From contig NZ_CAMIHD010000010.1 in assembly GCF_946222835.1 (NCBI RefSeq), forward strand, positions 1 through 64,000: a DNA stretch of 64,000 bases, written 5' to 3'. This DNA comes from an uncultured Corynebacterium sp. Lineage in GTDB: Bacteria; Actinomycetota; Actinomycetes; Mycobacteriales; Mycobacteriaceae. Positions 61,429 through 64,000 of the stretch are shown one piece after another; the first letter of the stretch is position 1, and each line of letters begins with the position of its first letter. The notes under the pieces are model-generated. The model was not told the DNA's origin, made no database searches, and saw nothing but the letters and a program-made list of their open reading frames with translations. The position numbers were made by a program, and so were the translations under genes.

Positions 61429-62811
61429 CTAATCGGGCCTTTTTAGCTCGAGCACATTGACCATGCCCTGAAGGATTATATCCATCACCTTAGAAGCTAG
61501 GTCAAAGTAAAAATTGGCCGAGTGATAGCGCAACGCCCCTACGGTACTTAGCTGCGAAAGGCCGTGGATGGAAGCCCACAAAGCTGCAATCTGGGTGAAA
61601 AGAATCCACGGCGAACGCGGCCCATTCGACTCAGAAATGGCATCGCGCACCAAATTCATGATTAAGGTAAATGCCTTGCCCATATCAAATGGTTGCTCAG
61701 TATCGCCGGTCTCGTCGAAAGAAACGGGGACGATCGAGCGGCTAGAGACCTCAATGAGGGCAACAAACCCAATGGGATCCTCGAGCGCATACTCCAGGTA
61801 TCCAAAGCCGGTTGCCTTGATATAAGCAAGTCCGTGAGAGCCTTCAGGCAGAACCTGATTTTGGCGCATGATCGCCAGCGTATTAGCTTCATCCAAGGAT
61901 TCTTCCAAAGCACGCAACAGGTGAGAATCGCCGTCAAAGAGATGCTCGGCATCTGCCAGATCTACGCCCGCCCGTGCAGCTGCTGAGCCCAAATGTAAGT
62001 TAGGAAGCCCGCTGTAGACGATTTCTTCCGCCGCCCCTCGGAAAATGGCTGCGCGCTTTTCCTCCGCCGTGGACTTTGGCATGTCCTTTGCAGCAGTAGT
62101 AAACGGGACCGGTGGTTCCCCAGAAAGCGCCTCTGGTTCGAAGGGGGCTATCTGCCCGTCGCGCAAGCAAATTTCCAAGCCGGAAAACAACGTCTCAAGA
62201 CAAGCATTAAAGGTCTGCTTCTTCGCCGTCGGCGAAAGGTGTCGCATAATTCCAAACGTGGCCAAGTGGGTAATTCCCTGCAGCTCACACAAGAAAGAGA
62301 GCGACTGGATAACTACCAGCCGGTGCTTAAACTCGCCCCGTGCGGCAACTGCCGCATCCCGCATGTGCTCAAGCACCCAGCGGAAGATGGGAGGAAATGC
62401 GTCGAAGCTTTCCGCCTGCTCAATGCCGTCTTCAAAGTTGGGAAAGCTCGTCGCCGTCTGACAGTTATTATAAGCAGCGAAATAGGTCGGGTTTTCAATA
62501 GCTAAGTCAAAGTAAACCTTGGCTACTTCACGAAGTTTCTCAATAGCCGCAGCACCATCCGGCAACCTATCTAGTGCCTTAAACGCTGCCACTCGGATAC
62601 GTTCATCCAGGAATCGGCTGGTTTGAATATATAGGTCGTGGTCGTCTTCAAAAAAGGACTTAGCTTCATCGACTGGCACATCGATTTGTTCCGCGACAGC
62701 ACAAACCTGTAAAGCGTCGCGCCCACCCTTAGCCAGGATACGAGCACTTTGCTCCAGCAAGCGTTGCTTAGCGGAGCCCGCGTGGGAGACGGTGCCTTCA
62801 AGATTGTTCAC
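61429..62811 (-). CDS. Tandem (double) TetR-like regulator
   Basis: A 460-residue protein that looks like two TetR-type units in one chain. Unit 1: HTH region at about 15-60 (AKQRLLEQSARILAKGG, then VAEQIDVPVDEAKSFFED), ligand-domain segment LAIENPTYFAAYNN near 104-117, and CELQGITHLATFGIMRHLS near 175-193. Unit 2 repeats the order: EEKRAAIFRGAAEEIVYSG (about 250-268), SAAARAGVDLADAEHLFDGD, YALEDPIGFVALIEVS (341-356), and LWASIHGLSQLSTVGALRYH (411-430), a WHG-type C-terminal motif. GTG 62811 is chosen for GGA 8 bases upstream; the frame is open to 62883. Which operator it binds is unknown. Confidence 0.75.
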   Translation of the reverse strand: MNNLEGTVSHAGSAKQRLLEQSARILAKGGRDALQVCAVAEQIDVPVDEAKSFFEDDHDLYIQTSRFLDERIRVAAFKALDRLPDGAAAIEKLREVAKVYFDLAIENPTYFAAYNNCQTATSFPNFEDGIEQAESFDAFPPIFRWVLEHMRDAAVAARGEFKHRLVVIQSLSFLCELQGITHLATFGIMRHLSPTAKKQTFNACLETLFSGLEICLRDGQIAPFEPEALSGEPPVPFTTAAKDMPKSTAEEKRAAIFRGAAEEIVYSGLPNLHLGSAAARAGVDLADAEHLFDGDSHLLRALEESLDEANTLAIMRQNQVLPEGSHGLAYIKATGFGYLEYALEDPIGFVALIEVSSRSIVPVSFDETGDTEQPFDMGKAFTLIMNLVRDAISESNGPRSPWILFTQIAALWASIHGLSQLSTVGALRYHSANFYFDLASKVMDIILQGMVNVLELKRPD

Positions 62812-62940
62812 GCAAATAATCCTAGCGATTTCCTGCAAAAATTCAGCCCGATTCGCCCATTTTATAGTGCAATTCACCCACAAAAAGGTGACATCACTGG
62901 CATAGACCTATTGCAGATGGCTGCGTTCAAGCCCGATACA

Positions 62941-62977
62941 ATTTTGGCCCCCACCCTGACGGATTGGGGGCCAAAAT
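62941..62977. terminator. Hairpin between the TetR-like gene and the antitoxin gene
   Basis: ATTTTGGCCCCC (62941-62952) pairs perfectly with GGGGGCCAAAAT (62966-62977): a 12-bp stem with AT-rich base, flanked by A/T runs. It is suitable as a terminator for readthrough on the minus strand. Confidence 0.6.
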
Positions 62978-62979
62978 AA

Positions 62980-63011
62980 AAACTAACTGTTCACCCGTCT
63001 AGCGGGTGAAC
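62980..63011 (-). terminator. Terminator of the antitoxin-like gene
   Basis: GTTCACCCG (62989-62997) pairs with CGGGTGAAC (63003-63011) around a 5-base loop. On the minus strand it is followed by AGTTAGTTTTTATTTT. Confidence 0.8.
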
Positions 63012-63016
63012 ACTAT

Positions 63017-63190
63017 TTACTCGTTGCCGAGCTTGCCATCAGCAGCGTCGCGAGCCTTGTCGATCTGGTCTCCCTTGTCCTCGCCCAGCTTGCCCTTAGC
63101 TGCGTCAGCTGCCTTGTCCAAGCCCTTATCGGTGATCTCTTCGCCCTTGTCGGAGTTCAGTGCATCCTTGGCCTTATCGAAGATACCCAT
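63017..63190 (-). CDS. MT0933/Rv0909-type antitoxin-like small protein
   Basis: A 57-residue, Lys/Asp/Ala-rich helical protein starting MGIFDKAKDALNSDKGEEIT and containing two related segments, KGLDKAADAAKGKLGEDKG and QIDKARDAADGKLGNE. This is the composition and pattern of the actinobacterial MT0933/Rv0909 antitoxin family. GATAACCACATG precedes the start with AAGGATAACC. No toxin gene is seen beside it, so the antitoxin label describes the family only. Confidence 0.75.
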   Translation of the reverse strand: MGIFDKAKDALNSDKGEEITDKGLDKAADAAKGKLGEDKGDQIDKARDAADGKLGNE

Positions 63191-63547
63191 GTGGTTATCC
63201 TTTCTTCTAGTTCTAGCTTTATCTAAGTATTGCCGTGTCCGGCAACACCACCCAACGTACCGATACTTCTAGCTCCATGCCACCAAATCGAGCGATTGAG
63301 TCACTAGACCAAATATTCCTTCCGCTAAACCCGAAACAATTCCGCTCTGTAGCGGAGTTCTTCTCAGAAGCATAAATGGAGGCCCCACAGCCTGACGACC
63401 ATATAAGGCCACCGGCTTAGCCGCACTCCAAAGCCCCAAACTACTAGGCAGCGGCGGCATTTTAGCTAAAGCAGACTGTCCTAATTCTTGCGAATGCTAG
63501 CGTTAGACGATATTGACGTTTCCCCCTCCTGACAAAGGCATTGCACC
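63191..63547. other. Intergenic region before the methyltransferase gene
   Basis: About 350 bases without a supportable gene. It contains the antitoxin promoter region on the left, a small hairpin CCGCTctgtAGCGG near 63345, and on the right the AAAGG ribosome site of the methyltransferase. A 63-codon minus-strand frame (63269-63460) lacks a ribosome site and convincing composition. Confidence 0.5.
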
Positions 63548-64000
63548 ATGGCTACCGCTAACCCACCACACCCACCACATCCGGAAACAGGCGGGGATTT
63601 TTTTGGCTTAGTTTGGCCAGGCAAAGACGCAGCCCGAGAAGCCGCACATACGCCCTTAACACGGAATTTCCCACCCGATTACGCGCTCAGTACACCGGGT
63701 GACTCCCTCAATAGGATTTTTGCTGCAGATAATCTTCCAGTTTTGCAAGAGCTAGCCGCCCGCCGGGAAGTCTTCGACGTCATATATATCGATCCCCCTT
63801 ATAACACGGGCAAAGACTTCGTCTACCGCGATAACTATCGTTTACGTCGCCAGATGCGTTCAGGAAGTTATGCGGAATGGCACTCGGAATGGCTTTCGAT
63901 GATGCTCCCCCGGTTGATTTTGGCTCGTGAAGTACTGTCCCCTGAGGGGTTCATCTTCGTCTCCATTGGCGAAGATGAAGTAGCTAATACCCGCAAAGTT
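63548..64000 (+). CDS. Type III-like site-specific DNA methyltransferase (5' part, cut by window end)
   Basis: ATG 63548 opens a frame with no stop to the window edge (151 codons seen). It reads LNRIFAADNLPVLQELAAR, then IYIDPPYNTGKDFVYRDNY with the catalytic DPPY motif IV, then WHSEWLSMMLPRLILAREVL and GFIFVSIGEDEVANTRKV. This is the N-terminal pattern of beta-class adenine methyltransferases such as the Mod subunit of type III restriction systems; the SAM motif lies further downstream in that class. AAAGG about 10 bases upstream is the ribosome site. A partner restriction gene, if present, is outside the window. Confidence 0.88.
   Translation, partial: MATANPPHPPHPETGGDFFGLVWPGKDAAREAAHTPLTRNFPPDYALSTPGDSLNRIFAADNLPVLQELAARREVFDVIYIDPPYNTGKDFVYRDNYRLRRQMRSGSYAEWHSEWLSMMLPRLILAREVLSPEGFIFVSIGEDEVANTRKV

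Noticed and set aside
63269..63460. Minus-strand open frame of 63 codons upstream of the methyltransferase
   Set aside because: Hydrophobic patches but no ribosome site, no family resemblance, and it lies across the promoter region.
1..64000. CRISPR arrays, insertion sequences, rRNA genes
   Set aside because: No spaced direct repeats, transposase motifs or rRNA-like sequence were seen anywhere in the window.

Overview
The window is a chromosomal stretch of a Corynebacterium. The strongest reasons are the pup-dop-pafA pupylation genes and an Mpa/ARC ATPase with no 20S proteasome genes, mycothiol ligase mshC, the secA2-odhI-ftsR block, split lnt and ppm genes, rbpA, and many genes whose start codon lies 6-8 bases after a TANNNT box (leaderless starts). 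Base composition is moderately GC-rich. Gene order follows the conserved corynebacterial/mycobacterial backbone. Species cannot be fixed from the sequence alone.

Layout. 0.1-4.9 kb: pyrD and lipoprotein lppL (minus), then uppP, mshC and an unknown acidic protein (plus). 5.0-10.3 kb: a HAD phosphatase, hisE-hisG, aspA and a Dcu-type C4-dicarboxylate transporter. 10.4-14.2 kb: fhs, a RecB-like nuclease and an M18 aminopeptidase. 14.2-21.9 kb: trmI, arc, dop, pup, pafA, pafB, pafC, the complete tagging apparatus without a proteasome. 22-28.2 kb: tatA, tatC, helY, an M24 peptidase and a DprE2-like reductase. 28.2-32.6 kb: a CobG-like protein without its redox-cluster region, fxsA, the lnt-ppm lipoprotein acylation/mannosylation pair, and rbpA behind a SigH-type promoter. 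32.7-35.0 kb: a zinc-ribbon protein, YceI, a small membrane protein and about 1.1 kb of decayed DNA holding a gene broken by an in-frame stop. 35.0-38.9 kb: DyP peroxidase, a Cfa-like methyltransferase and NDH-2. 39-42 kb: a TPP riboswitch driving thiM-thiE-thiD/tenA. 42-50.1 kb: methyltransferase, CorA, an enoyl-reductase-like protein, a thioesterase, gnd, a DEAD-box helicase, a conserved unknown and a VWA surface protein. 50.4-55.4 kb (minus): a MerR regulator, a DUF151 protein, ftsR, odhI and secA2. 55.5-57.2 kb: a hydrolase-OsmC fusion, a YchJ protein and tRNA-Pro. 57.2-61.4 kb: a CadD-type transporter divergent from an ABC exporter with its own two-component system. 61.4-64 kb: a double TetR-like regulator, an orphan MT0933-type antitoxin, and the start of a type III DNA methyltransferase running off the end.

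Most of the window is ordinary core genome. The points most worth a second look are the tandem TetR-like protein, the CobG relic, the hydrolase-OsmC fusion without its cysteines, the TPP aptamer that appears to contain the ribosome binding site and touch the start codon, the palindrome array in front of the ABC/two-component operon, the interrupted gene at 34.4-34.9 kb, and the methyltransferase at the right edge, which may open a restriction or defence locus outside the window.
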